Positions 51,513 to 60,593 of a DNA stretch of 64,000 bases are shown piece after piece (the stretch's first letter is position 1; every line of letters begins with the position of its first letter). The stretch lies in NCBI RefSeq assembly GCF_026625565.1, contig NZ_CP112998.1, forward strand, positions 3,784,501 to 3,848,500, in the 5' to 3' direction. This DNA is from Dyadobacter pollutisoli. Lineage in GTDB: Bacteria; Bacteroidota; Bacteroidia; Cytophagales; Spirosomataceae. A model generated the notes under the pieces. The model was given only the letters and a program-made list of their open reading frames with translations. It did no database searches and was not told the DNA's origin. The translations under genes and the position numbers were made by a program.

Positions 51513-53708
51513 ATGACTATTTCAATATGGAGATACAGCCACCTAGCGTTGGCTGTATCTTCTTTTCTTTTACTGACCCTTGCTTCAATAACCGGTATAG
51601 TGCTGTCATTTCAGCCATTATCCGAGAAAATACTACCCTACCGCACCGAAGGTTTCAGTGAAACCACACTCGCGCAAACGCTCCCGCTGCTCCGGAAACA
51701 ATACCCGGAAATCAGCGAGCTGACGGTCGACAAAAATGATTTTGTACAGATCAAAGGCACGGATGCGGAGGGGAAAAAACTGGTAGCCTACATTGATCCC
51801 AAAACAGGTAAAATCCTGGGCTACCCGACCGCGAAAAGTGAGTTTTTTGAATGGGTTACCGCCTTGCACCGCTCGCTTTTCATCCATGAAACGGGCCGGT
51901 TTTTGATTGGACTTACTTCCTTTTTGCTGCTATTGATCACCGTTTCCGGTACCATGCTGATCATACAGCGACAGCGGGGATTAAAGCGCTTTTTCACCCG
52001 CATCGTCAGGGATAATTTTGCGCAGTACTATCATGTCGTGCTGGGGCGGCTGTCCCTCATTCCGATTTTCATTATTGCACTGAGCGGCACATACCTTTCA
52101 CTCGCCCGTTTCGGACTCATTGAAACGTCCAAAGTCTCATCGGAAGTGGATTTTGACGCCATTAAATCAGCACCGGTGAAAGATCCGGCTGACTTTGATA
52201 TTTTCAAAAAAGTAAGGCTTTCGGAAGTACAGAGCATTGAATTTCCGTTTTCGGAAGATCCCGAAGATTACTATACGCTAAAACTCACCGACCGCGAAGT
52301 GACTGTGAACCAGATTACCGGCGACATGCTCACGGGAGTTAAATACCCCACAGCCGCATTGCTTACCGAGCTGAGCCTGGATCTGCATACTGGCCGGACT
52401 AGCGGGATTTGGGCTATTTTACTGGCATTTGCTTCGGGTAACATCCTGTTTTTCATTTACTCAGGTTTCGCCATGACTTTCAAACGCAGGGCTAACCGGA
52501 TGAAAAACAAATACACCGCCGACGAAAGTGAGTTTATCATTCTGGTAGGTTCGGAAAATGGCAGCACGTTCGGCTTTGCCAATGCGATCCACCAACAACT
52601 GATCGCCGGGGGAAAATCTGCTTATGTTACGGAACTGAATAACTATAAGGTTTTCCCAAAAGCATCGAATATGATTGTGATGGCGGCGACTTACGGACTC
52701 GGCAATCCGCCTACCAATGCAGCCCATTTTGCCGCAAAATTAGAAAAGCACAAACAACTGAATCCGGTACGTTTTTCGGTGGTAGGCTTCGGCTCGCACG
52801 GCTACCCCGATTTTTGCAAATTCGCTTTTGAAGTCGATAACCTGTTTGCAAAACAGCAATGGGCCGTCCCGACCTTGGAAATACACACGGTTAATGATAA
52901 ATCCCCGGACGAGTTCAGTCAGTGGGCTGCCGGCTGGTCGCAGCAGGCGGGTGTGGCGCTGAACATATCTTCCGGCTTGCTCACTACCCGGCCCGAAACG
53001 CCGCAGGAACTAACGGTGGTTTCTAAGACAGCGGTGTCGGGACCAGGAGAGTCATTTTTAATCAGCCTGCGTCCCAAACGTCGTGCAAAATACACGTCCG
53101 GCGACCTGTTGGCGATATACCCTGCAAGTGATCATCGCGAGCGGCTTTATTCTATTGGCAAGGTTGGAGACGACATTCAATTGAGTGTAAAGCTGCACGA
53201 AAACGGGATGGGTTCCGATTATTTATATTGTCTTAATCCAGGGAGTGTTATCAGTGCGCGGATTGTCGGCAATGATCATTTTCATTTTCCTCAAAACGCA
53301 GGTTCGGTGATTATGATCTCCAACGGGACAGGCATTGCACCATTTCTCGGCATGATCGATGAGCAGAGTGCCAATTCAAATAGCCGTTTGTACTGCGGAT
53401 TCCGCGATCAGGCCTCTTTCGCACTTTATAAAGCTTCAATCCAAAAGAACCTGGAAGACAAAAAACTGGGCAGCCTGCATGTAGCCTATTCCCGCGAGGG
53501 CGAAAAACAATACGTGAGAGACTTGCTGGCGAAGGACGAAGCTTTTGTGGCGGATACCTTGAAAAACAATGGTGTGATCATGCTCTGCGGGTCTTTATCA
53601 ATGCAAAAGAATGTGGTCGCATTGCTGGAAGACATTTGCCAAACCCATCTTGGCAAAAGCGTCAGCTACTACCAGTCGCACAGCCAGGTACTCATGGACT
53701 GTTATTGA
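51513..53708 (+). CDS. PepSY-flavodoxin-flavin reductase fusion (membrane electron-transfer protein)
   Basis: 731 residues. The first 330 hold PepSY-type helices (LALAVSSFLLLTLASITGIVLSF, FLIGLTSFLLLLITVSGTMLII, NILFFIYSGFAMTFKRRANR) with soluble PepSY loops. A flavodoxin-like part follows (FIILVGSENGSTFGFANAIHQQL, MAATYGLGNPPTNA), then a cytochrome P450 reductase/sulfite-reductase-like FAD/NAD(P)H domain (GTGIAPFLGMIDEQ, VIMLCGSLSMQKNVV). It would carry electrons from cytosolic NAD(P)H over the membrane, probably to the FMN protein made by the convergent apbE. Confidence 0.87.
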   Translation: MTISIWRYSHLALAVSSFLLLTLASITGIVLSFQPLSEKILPYRTEGFSETTLAQTLPLLRKQYPEISELTVDKNDFVQIKGTDAEGKKLVAYIDPKTGKILGYPTAKSEFFEWVTALHRSLFIHETGRFLIGLTSFLLLLITVSGTMLIIQRQRGLKRFFTRIVRDNFAQYYHVVLGRLSLIPIFIIALSGTYLSLARFGLIETSKVSSEVDFDAIKSAPVKDPADFDIFKKVRLSEVQSIEFPFSEDPEDYYTLKLTDREVTVNQITGDMLTGVKYPTAALLTELSLDLHTGRTSGIWAILLAFASGNILFFIYSGFAMTFKRRANRMKNKYTADESEFIILVGSENGSTFGFANAIHQQLIAGGKSAYVTELNNYKVFPKASNMIVMAATYGLGNPPTNAAHFAAKLEKHKQLNPVRFSVVGFGSHGYPDFCKFAFEVDNLFAKQQWAVPTLEIHTVNDKSPDEFSQWAAGWSQQAGVALNISSGLLTTRPETPQELTVVSKTAVSGPGESFLISLRPKRRAKYTSGDLLAIYPASDHRERLYSIGKVGDDIQLSVKLHENGMGSDYLYCLNPGSVISARIVGNDHFHFPQNAGSVIMISNGTGIAPFLGMIDEQSANSNSRLYCGFRDQASFALYKASIQKNLEDKKLGSLHVAYSREGEKQYVRDLLAKDEAFVADTLKNNGVIMLCGSLSMQKNVVALLEDICQTHLGKSVSYYQSHSQVLMDCY

Positions 53709-54691
53709 GGTTGGTACTGGGAAATGTCAAAGTTTTTAGAAGTAGCGACTTTCCCGGCGTCGGTAATCATTACGCAGCTGAATTCGGGAAAACGGTTGAT
53801 CAGTTTTAACCCGGTTTCTTTACCCAAAACCATTAGTGAAGTACTGAAACCATTGGCCCTTTCGGCGCTGGGGCCGAAAACTGTCACGCTCGTCAGTCCT
53901 GAGGCCGGGTAGCCAGTGGCAGGATTGATAATGTGCGAATAACGCTTGCCATTGAAAGTCACAAACTTTTCGTAGCTCCCCGAAGTCACCACAGCACCTT
54001 GCCGAAGCGGTACCACTGCGAAAAGTTCACCCTGATGAACCGGGTCGCTGATACCAATGATCCAGTCGCTGCCGTCGGGTTGCTTTCCCCATGTGCTCAT
54101 ATCCCCGGAACCATTAACAATTCCCGCTTTAATGCCCCTTTTCAACATCATTTCCCGACATTGATCTGCTGCGTAACCTTCGCCCAATGCACCGAACCCG
54201 ATCTTCATCCCTTTCAGTTTCAGGAAAATAGTGGAATGCGCTTTATCGAGGATAATGTTCTGATAGCCCACTTTTTCAACGGATTTTTTGATGGCTGCAG
54301 CAGTCGGCATCACCGTCATGGAGCCATCGAATTTCCAGATCCTGTCCATGGCCGCAAAGCTGATGTCAAAAGCACCGCCGGTTAATTTAGAAAGTTCGAG
54401 TGCTCTTTCCGTCAATTCAAAAACCTCTTTATCTACTTTAATGGGGCTAATTCCTGCATTTGCATTCACCTGCGATACCTGCGAAGTGGGTTTCCAATCC
54501 GATATCAGGTTCTCGATCCGGGTTATTTCGGCAATGACGGTATCAATATTCATTTCCGCCGCAGCAGAATCCTTCGCCACGATGGTAATGTCGAACCGCC
54601 CGCCCATCAGCATAGTAGTCCTCTTCCGCAAAACCTGAGCCTGCAAATCAAGACACCAAAGCATTAGCAAAATAGCAAACCAATTTTTCAT
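53702..54691 (-). CDS. apbE: FAD:protein FMN transferase
   Basis: 329 residues with a signal peptide (MKNWFAILLMLWCLDLQAQ). ApbE motifs: MGGRFDITIVAKD, GGAFDISFAAMDRIWKF, GIVNGSGDMSTWGKQPDG, GAVVTSGSYEKFVTFNGKRYSHIINPATGYP (the metal- and FAD-binding region). It covalently attaches FMN to Thr of exported proteins. Its 3' end overlaps the PepSY gene by 7 bases, convergent. Confidence 0.93.
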   Translation of the reverse strand: MKNWFAILLMLWCLDLQAQVLRKRTTMLMGGRFDITIVAKDSAAAEMNIDTVIAEITRIENLISDWKPTSQVSQVNANAGISPIKVDKEVFELTERALELSKLTGGAFDISFAAMDRIWKFDGSMTVMPTAAAIKKSVEKVGYQNIILDKAHSTIFLKLKGMKIGFGALGEGYAADQCREMMLKRGIKAGIVNGSGDMSTWGKQPDGSDWIIGISDPVHQGELFAVVPLRQGAVVTSGSYEKFVTFNGKRYSHIINPATGYPASGLTSVTVFGPSAERANGFSTSLMVLGKETGLKLINRFPEFSCVMITDAGKVATSKNFDISQYQPQ

Positions 54692-54730
54692 TCATTCACT
54701 CATTAACTCATTCACTCATTCACTCATTCA
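54692..54730. repeat. Short tandem repeat ATTCACTC upstream of apbE
   Basis: Imperfect repeats of the 8-mer CATTCACT/CATTAACT run directly before the apbE start codon. Such microsatellite-like runs can slip and alter spacing to the start. Confidence 0.55.
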
Positions 54731-54749
54731 ATATCACCCCGCCCGAACG

Positions 54750-55928
54750 CTACTTCCTCACCAGTTTCAAAATCTTCCCCGTTCCATGGTTACAAATATA
54801 CAGCTCATTGGCGGCGTCGGTCCCGAAAGCTGAGATCTGCCCTACTCCCTCAGCAAGTATCGTGTTTTTGACCGCCTTACCATCTTTCGTTTCCAATGCA
54901 AACACGCGGCCGCTCACATAATCTCCAAAAATATATTTTCCCCGAAGCGCAGGAACATTGTTACCCCGGTAAACAAAACCACCGGTAATGGAATGCTCTC
55001 CTTTCGACTGTGGCATGTCCAGTACAGGATCGATCAACCCGCTTTCACCACAATCTTTTTTAGGATTGTAGCAGTCGACACTTTCCTTCCTGCGCCAGCC
55101 GTAGTTGCCTCCTTTTACAATGATATCGATCTCCTCCCTCGCATTTTGTCCGACGTCTCCCGCCCAAAGTGTATTGGTAGCGTCATCAAAACTGATCCTC
55201 CACGGATTCCGTAGCCCGTATGCATAAATTTCCTCTCTAAAACCCTCCTTATTGCCTGCAAAAGGATTGTCTTTGGGAATTCCGTAGTTACCTTTTTCAG
55301 TACTATTCACATCAACTCTCAATATTTTCCCCAGAAAAGCACTTTTGTTTTGCCCATTATTGCTGGGATCTCCCCAGCTCCCGCCGTCGCCCGTGGAAAC
55401 GTACAGGTAGCCGTCTTTGCCAAATTTCACAGCGCCACCATTATGGTTATCAAAAGGTTGATCAAATGTGAATAAAACCGTCTCACTGGCCGCATCCGCC
55501 TGGTTTTTATTGGAAGCGCTGACTTTATACCGAACAATCGCGGTTTCAAGCTTACCGCCAGTTTTCCTTGTATAGTTCAAAAAGAAGTAACCATTGTTTT
55601 TGTAATCCGGGTGAAAAGTCAGACCGAGTAGTCCCGCTTCGCCGCCATAGCTCACCTTTGATTTAATATTCAGAAATTCCTGGGAAGTAGCTGTGCTGCT
55701 GTTATTGTCAAAAACCCGGATCGTTCCTTCTTGTTCCAACACAAACAACCTGTTTGAACCATCGTTAGCATGTGTCAGGTCCACGGGAGACTGGAATGTT
55801 AGCTGAGGAAATGCCTCGGTCACCTTCACGCTTTCGTCCGCCACCGGGCCGATACCTTCCCGCGTGGACGACTTACAAGCAATCAGCAATAGTGCCAGCA
55901 CAACTAGCTTTCGGGAGATTGGTTTCAT
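54750..55928 (-). CDS. PQQ-dependent sugar dehydrogenase (GSDH-like), lipoprotein
   Basis: About 392 residues from the Met at 55928, where a lipobox-like signal starts (MKPISRKLVVLALLLIACKS). It has the soluble glucose/sorbosone dehydrogenase beta-propeller pattern: GLLGLTFHPDYKNNGYFFLNYTRK, FDQPFDNHNGGAVKFGKDGYLYVSTGDGGSWGDPSNNGQNKSAFLGKILRVD, AYGLRNPWRISFD and GNYGWRRKES. It oxidises a sugar in the periplasm if PQQ is available. Divergent from the TonB receptor with 139 nt between. Confidence 0.87.
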   Translation of the reverse strand: MKPISRKLVVLALLLIACKSSTREGIGPVADESVKVTEAFPQLTFQSPVDLTHANDGSNRLFVLEQEGTIRVFDNNSSTATSQEFLNIKSKVSYGGEAGLLGLTFHPDYKNNGYFFLNYTRKTGGKLETAIVRYKVSASNKNQADAASETVLFTFDQPFDNHNGGAVKFGKDGYLYVSTGDGGSWGDPSNNGQNKSAFLGKILRVDVNSTEKGNYGIPKDNPFAGNKEGFREEIYAYGLRNPWRISFDDATNTLWAGDVGQNAREEIDIIVKGGNYGWRRKESVDCYNPKKDCGESGLIDPVLDMPQSKGEHSITGGFVYRGNNVPALRGKYIFGDYVSGRVFALETKDGKAVKNTILAEGVGQISAFGTDAANELYICNHGTGKILKLVRK

Positions 55929-56067
55929 GGGAGATGGATTTAGGTGGTTCAGATACCGGCTGCGGCGGCCCAATTATATGGCAAATCCGCGAAGGAAAGA
56001 AGTGGGATTTTAATTTATTTTCCCTATCGTTGTATCTTCAAAGCTATAACGCATTCAAACGACGCGA

Positions 56068-58614
56068 ATGAAGGCAACTTTTACTTGTATTTTCTGCATT
56101 TCCGCTCTCTGGGCAAACGCTCAAACCGGTACCGATACACTCAAAAGTAATGCACTGCAGGAGGTGGTCATCACTGCGTCCAGGGTTAGTGAAAGTATCC
56201 TCGTATCGCCGGTAAGCGTCCAAAAAGTAAACCGCAGCACCATTGCATTATCCCCCGCCCTTTCCTTTTTTGATGGGTTAGAAAATGCGCAGGGAATACA
56301 CATGATCACTCCTTCACTGAGCTTTAAAGTTTTGAATGCCAGGGGATTTTCAAACACGACCAATGTACGTTTTGCACAGCTCGTGGATGGTATGGACGTG
56401 CAGTCGCCGCATATCGGAGGCGCTATCGGGAATTCGCTTGGCCCCACTGACCTGGACATTGATAATGTTGAAATTTTGCCGGGTACTGCCTCTGCTTTGT
56501 ATGGGATGAACACGGTGAATGGTCTGGCCAACTTCTTTACTAAAAATCCTTTCACGTCCGAGGGCCTTTCCATACAGCAGAAAACCGCAGTTAACCACAT
56601 CAACGACCGCCATAGCAAAGCCAAACCGTTTTCAGAAACAACATTGCGTTTCGCGAAAGTCATCTCGCCAAAATGGGCATTTAAAATCAATGGGGCATTG
56701 ACAAAAGGATACGACTGGATCGCTTCTGACCAAACGGAGCTCAATGCAAATGCTAACAGCAGCACGCAACTGTTTGGCGCAGATAATCCTGCCCAGGATC
56801 CTGTAAACAGCTATGGCAATGAAAGTTCTGACAGAAAAACGATTACGCTTGGCGGAAAAAAGTATGTGGTAAGCCGCACGGGATATCAGGAAATGGATGT
56901 GGTGGATTATAACCTGCAAAATATCAAGGCCGACGCCGGTATTTATTACAAAATCGCGCCGGACGCCATGCTGACCTACACGTATCATTTCAGCCAGCTT
57001 GACAATGTGTACCAGCGGGCCAACCGTTTTCGGCTGCAAAATTATCTGCTTCAGCAACAAGCCATTCAGTATCAGTCCAGGTCCATTCAGGCGAAGCTGT
57101 ACATCAATTCTGAAAACACAGGAAGGTCGTACAATCTGCGATCCATGGGCGAGAATATGGACCGCAGCTACAAGCCTGACAATGCCTGGTATGCTGATTT
57201 CACGACGGGATTCAACCAATCCGCGGCAGGCGGCGCGACCGTGGCCGCTGCATTAAAACAGGCAAGGGCAGCGGCAGACGCAGGACGATATGTACCTGGT
57301 ACAGATTCATTTAACCAACAGCTTCAAAAACTCCAGGACATCAACAACTGGGACGTCGGCGCGGCGTTACGGGTAAAAGCAAGCCTGGTACACGCCGAAG
57401 TGCAGGCAAACCTGACAGAAACTTATTTGCATTCTCTCAAAACCAAATACGACATTGACCTGCTCATCGGGGCCGACCATAGAACGTATATCATTGTTCC
57501 GGATGGTAATTATTTTGTAAATCCGGTAGCCGGTAAAGAAGGCAAAAACATCAGCTACGGCAAAACAGGCGGCTTCATTTCAATCAGCAAAGGATTGATG
57601 CAAAGCAAATTAAAGCTGGGGGCCATTTTACGGGCCGATAAAAACGACTATTTCTCTACCACATTCAACCCCAGACTGAGCGCGGTTTACAGTCCTGTTT
57701 ACGACCATAATTTCAGGGTTTCGTTCCAAAGCGGCTACCGTTTCCCGAGCATTTTTGAGGCTTACAGCAATGTCAATAGCGGCGGTGTAAAACGCGTGGG
57801 CGGACTGCCGGTTATGTCCAGCGGGATTTTCGAAAATGCATGGCTGGCTACCTCCATTACCGCATTCCAGAACGCGGTACTTGCCGACATTAATCAGAAT
57901 GGTTTGTCTCAGGTTGCGGCCATTGAAAAGAACAAAGGATTGCTCAAAAAGAGCCCGTACACCTACATGAAACCCGAGCACGCCCGTACATGGGAGGCTG
58001 GTTATAAAGGCCTTTTTTTCAACAAAACCCTTTATGCAAATGCGGATATGTATGTGAGCCGGTTCAGCAATTTTATCGCTCAGGCCAATATGAATGTGCC
58101 CAATTCAAAAGATGCAGCAACGATTCCGGTTGATTTGTATGATAAAGCAAAACAGTCGCCGTACCGGATGTATACCAACTCACAGTCCATTATTTACAAT
58201 TACGGGTTCAGTGCTGGTTTGAATTATCAATACAAAAAAGACCTGATCATTTCGGTCAATACCACTTTTGCAAAACTAAAAAACGCGGAGAAACAGGACG
58301 GGCTGGAAGACGGATTTAATACCCCGAAATGGATTTATAATATCTCCCTGTCGAAGAAAAACCTCATCAAAAACACGGACGCGACGATAGCTTACAAATG
58401 GCAGTCGGGCTACTACTCGCAGACATTTTTGGTAACGGGCCAGGTACCTTCCTACGGCAGCCTCGACGCGCAGGCGACTTACCATTTGCCAGCGGTCAAA
58501 AGCATCATTAAAATCGGCGCGAGCAACCTGCTGAACCATTATTACAACTCATTCCTGGGCGGCCCATCGGTCGGTGGAATGTACTATGTGACCGTGGGGT
58601 ATGGCATCAACTAG
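56068..58614 (+). CDS. TonB-dependent outer-membrane receptor
   Basis: 848 residues with a signal peptide (MKATFTCIFCISALWANAQ). There is no SusC-type N-terminal beta domain. The TonB-box/plug region reads LQEVVITASRVSESILVSPVSVQKV, MDVQSPHIGGAIGNSL, VEILPGTASALYGMNTVNGLANF. The C-terminal barrel ends with YVTVGYGIN. The cargo is not known; a metal complex or cofactor is possible given the adjacent PQQ-type enzyme. It overlaps the MFS gene convergently by 8 bases. Confidence 0.9.
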   Translation: MKATFTCIFCISALWANAQTGTDTLKSNALQEVVITASRVSESILVSPVSVQKVNRSTIALSPALSFFDGLENAQGIHMITPSLSFKVLNARGFSNTTNVRFAQLVDGMDVQSPHIGGAIGNSLGPTDLDIDNVEILPGTASALYGMNTVNGLANFFTKNPFTSEGLSIQQKTAVNHINDRHSKAKPFSETTLRFAKVISPKWAFKINGALTKGYDWIASDQTELNANANSSTQLFGADNPAQDPVNSYGNESSDRKTITLGGKKYVVSRTGYQEMDVVDYNLQNIKADAGIYYKIAPDAMLTYTYHFSQLDNVYQRANRFRLQNYLLQQQAIQYQSRSIQAKLYINSENTGRSYNLRSMGENMDRSYKPDNAWYADFTTGFNQSAAGGATVAAALKQARAAADAGRYVPGTDSFNQQLQKLQDINNWDVGAALRVKASLVHAEVQANLTETYLHSLKTKYDIDLLIGADHRTYIIVPDGNYFVNPVAGKEGKNISYGKTGGFISISKGLMQSKLKLGAILRADKNDYFSTTFNPRLSAVYSPVYDHNFRVSFQSGYRFPSIFEAYSNVNSGGVKRVGGLPVMSSGIFENAWLATSITAFQNAVLADINQNGLSQVAAIEKNKGLLKKSPYTYMKPEHARTWEAGYKGLFFNKTLYANADMYVSRFSNFIAQANMNVPNSKDAATIPVDLYDKAKQSPYRMYTNSQSIIYNYGFSAGLNYQYKKDLIISVNTTFAKLKNAEKQDGLEDGFNTPKWIYNISLSKKNLIKNTDATIAYKWQSGYYSQTFLVTGQVPSYGSLDAQATYHLPAVKSIIKIGASNLLNHYYNSFLGGPSVGGMYYVTVGYGIN

Positions 58615-59803
58615 CCTGTTTGCTCAATGGACGAATATCACTGAATACCAACACGATAGCAACCAACCCGATAATGAAAAAGCTTACAACCAGTGGAAAA
58701 ACACCATTGACCATAAAATGACTGATGACTGACCCCATGGACGCCCCGATAAAAAAGAAAGACGTTCCATAAATAGCCGAGGCCATACCTGCCATATTGC
58801 CCATTGGTTCCAATGCAAGGGCACTGCTGTTGGGCTCCACGGCCAGGTTAATGGCCATCAGCAACGCTACTGAAATAAAGAACAGCCGCATTCCCGGCGG
58901 ATCACCGAATGTGAAAGTAAGCACCAGCAAAATCCCTCCGACAATCGTGTACAGAGCGAGTAACCACTTCATCGTCCGCTGCGCCCCAAACCTGGAAGAA
59001 AGCTGGGAGTTCAGCAACGAACACATGGACATTAACAGACCCATACCAGCAAAAATCCAGGCAAACAACTCCGGCCGGCCGTAGATCTCCCCAACAATGT
59101 GCTCGGAACTGGCCACGTAGGAGCTTAATGCTGTAAAAAGGACGGTGGTAATGCCGGTATAGCGAAGAAAAATCCGGTTACTCACGACTCTCCGGACCGA
59201 CAGGCCGATACTTTTCCAGTCAAGCGAAGCGCGTTGCTCGCGTGGAAGTGATTCTTCCATTCTGAGCGACCAGAGAAAAACGATCACGGCAAAAAGTGGA
59301 GGCGTAAGAAATACCATCTGCCAGGAGAAAACAGACAGAATAGCCAATCCTAAAAAGGGCGCGAGTACCGGAGTGAAAAGGAATATCGTAAAGATCAATG
59401 ACATGATGCGGGCCATTTCATCGCCTACGAAGCGGTCGCGAACACCGGCAATGGTCGTCATAAAAACGGCTGAGGCACCTACTCCCGCCAGAAAACGTGC
59501 TGCGAGCATGAGTTCCAGCGTCGGCGAAAAAGCTGCGGCGATTCCTCCGATGATGTAAAGCGGGAACCCGATCCGCAGGATAACCAGTCGCCCGAAACGA
59601 TCAGAAAGTGCCCCGAAAATGATCTGCGCCACCTGCCCCATGAAAAAGAACGAGATGATCTGTGCAGTAGCCGTCGATTCTGGCCCTAATCCCAGATGCG
59701 TCCGGAGCTGTCCGAATGCAGGAAGCATAATGTCAATCCCCAAAGCTGTCAGCGTCATGGTGCAGGCAGACAACGCAATAAACTCGGCGGGTTTCATTTT
59801 CAT
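58607..59803 (-). CDS. Bcr/CflA-type MFS drug-resistance transporter
   Basis: 398 residues, twelve hydrophobic helices. The MFS motif between helices 2 and 3 is GALSDRFGRLVILRIGFPLY, and FLAGVGASAVFMTTIAGVRDRF matches the drug:H+ antiporter-1 motif C area. The start MALGIDIMLPAF-like helix and length fit the Bcr/CflA group, which expels drugs or sulfur compounds. Neighbours do not fix the substrate. Confidence 0.88.
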   Translation of the reverse strand: MKMKPAEFIALSACTMTLTALGIDIMLPAFGQLRTHLGLGPESTATAQIISFFFMGQVAQIIFGALSDRFGRLVILRIGFPLYIIGGIAAAFSPTLELMLAARFLAGVGASAVFMTTIAGVRDRFVGDEMARIMSLIFTIFLFTPVLAPFLGLAILSVFSWQMVFLTPPLFAVIVFLWSLRMEESLPREQRASLDWKSIGLSVRRVVSNRIFLRYTGITTVLFTALSSYVASSEHIVGEIYGRPELFAWIFAGMGLLMSMCSLLNSQLSSRFGAQRTMKWLLALYTIVGGILLVLTFTFGDPPGMRLFFISVALLMAINLAVEPNSSALALEPMGNMAGMASAIYGTSFFFIGASMGSVISHFMVNGVFPLVVSFFIIGLVAIVLVFSDIRPLSKQAS

Positions 59804-60019
59804 GGTGTTTCTGTTTTACATCAAAATTAGTGTCTTAATGCGAAGCCGACGGGGTGTAAAATAGACTTTAAACAGGGCTATTTCAGACAAAAATTTAACC
59901 AGACGACGCTTCTATTCATCCTTATTCTTATACAGTCGCCGTCATTTGCGCAACCTGCCCAGGCAATTTTAATGTCTTTTTAACACGCTTTTAACATCTT
60001 ATTAAGGATAGTATGCGGT

Positions 60020-60099
60020 TTTTGTATTTAAATACAAAAGGGCCACTTCTATGAAAAATCTAATTTCGTTGAATTCCCTGGTCAGGTAATCGACCTGAC
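60020..60099 (+). promoter_or_regulatory. Palindrome, 12-codon leader frame and hairpin in a 316-nt gap
   Basis: TTTTGTATTTAAATACAAAA at 60020-60039 is a perfect 20-bp palindrome. ATG at 60051 opens a frame of 12 codons (MKNLISLNSLVR) ending at 60089. GTCAGGT (60081-60087) pairs with ACCTGAC (60093-60099), a hairpin overlapping its end. The rest of 59804-60119 shows no gene. It may be an operator followed by a leader-peptide region for the gene at 60120. Confidence 0.45.
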
Positions 60100-60119
60100 A
60101 CCAGACGCCCCCCTAGCAG

Positions 60120-60536
60120 ATGACAAAAGCACTAAAGACATATCTATTAACACTGTTTACTCTGTTACTGAGTGGATATGGCCTACTATATGCTCATTTT
60201 AGTCAAGGCCCGATACTTGATTCTTCAACAAAACTTCTTAAAAAATCAACATATTCTGTCTTCACTCCCAACCCCGTTTCCGAGTCCCTGGCCGTCAGGT
60301 ACGGATCGACTGGAAGGAGGGAAATGGTTAAAATTTATTCTGAGAAAAATGAAGAGGAGCTTGATAAACTGATTTTTCTGCCTACATACGCGGATATCAG
60401 CCATTACTTCACTGCATTTTACAATCCGACATCCGGACATTTTTTCTCCGGGGTAGCACGTTGCTTACCGCTTTGCGAACATTGGTTTCATTCGTCATCG
60501 GACCGGTGTATTGCGCTTCGGGTGATCCGGGTCTGA
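60120..60536 (+). CDS. Hypothetical exported protein
   Basis: 138 residues with a signal-peptide-like start (LKTYLLTLFTLLLSGYGLLYAH). The middle is charged (KIYSEKNEEELDKL), then FYNPTSGHFFSGVARCLPLCEHWFHSSSDRC with three cysteines. No family recognised. It precedes the RND adaptor by 57 nt and may be in the same transcript. Confidence 0.6.
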   Translation: MTKALKTYLLTLFTLLLSGYGLLYAHFSQGPILDSSTKLLKKSTYSVFTPNPVSESLAVRYGSTGRREMVKIYSEKNEEELDKLIFLPTYADISHYFTAFYNPTSGHFFSGVARCLPLCEHWFHSSSDRCIALRVIRV

Positions 60537-60593
60537 TCTGAACTTAAACAAAAATTACAGGCAAATTATATATTATCAAATAGCAAAATAATC

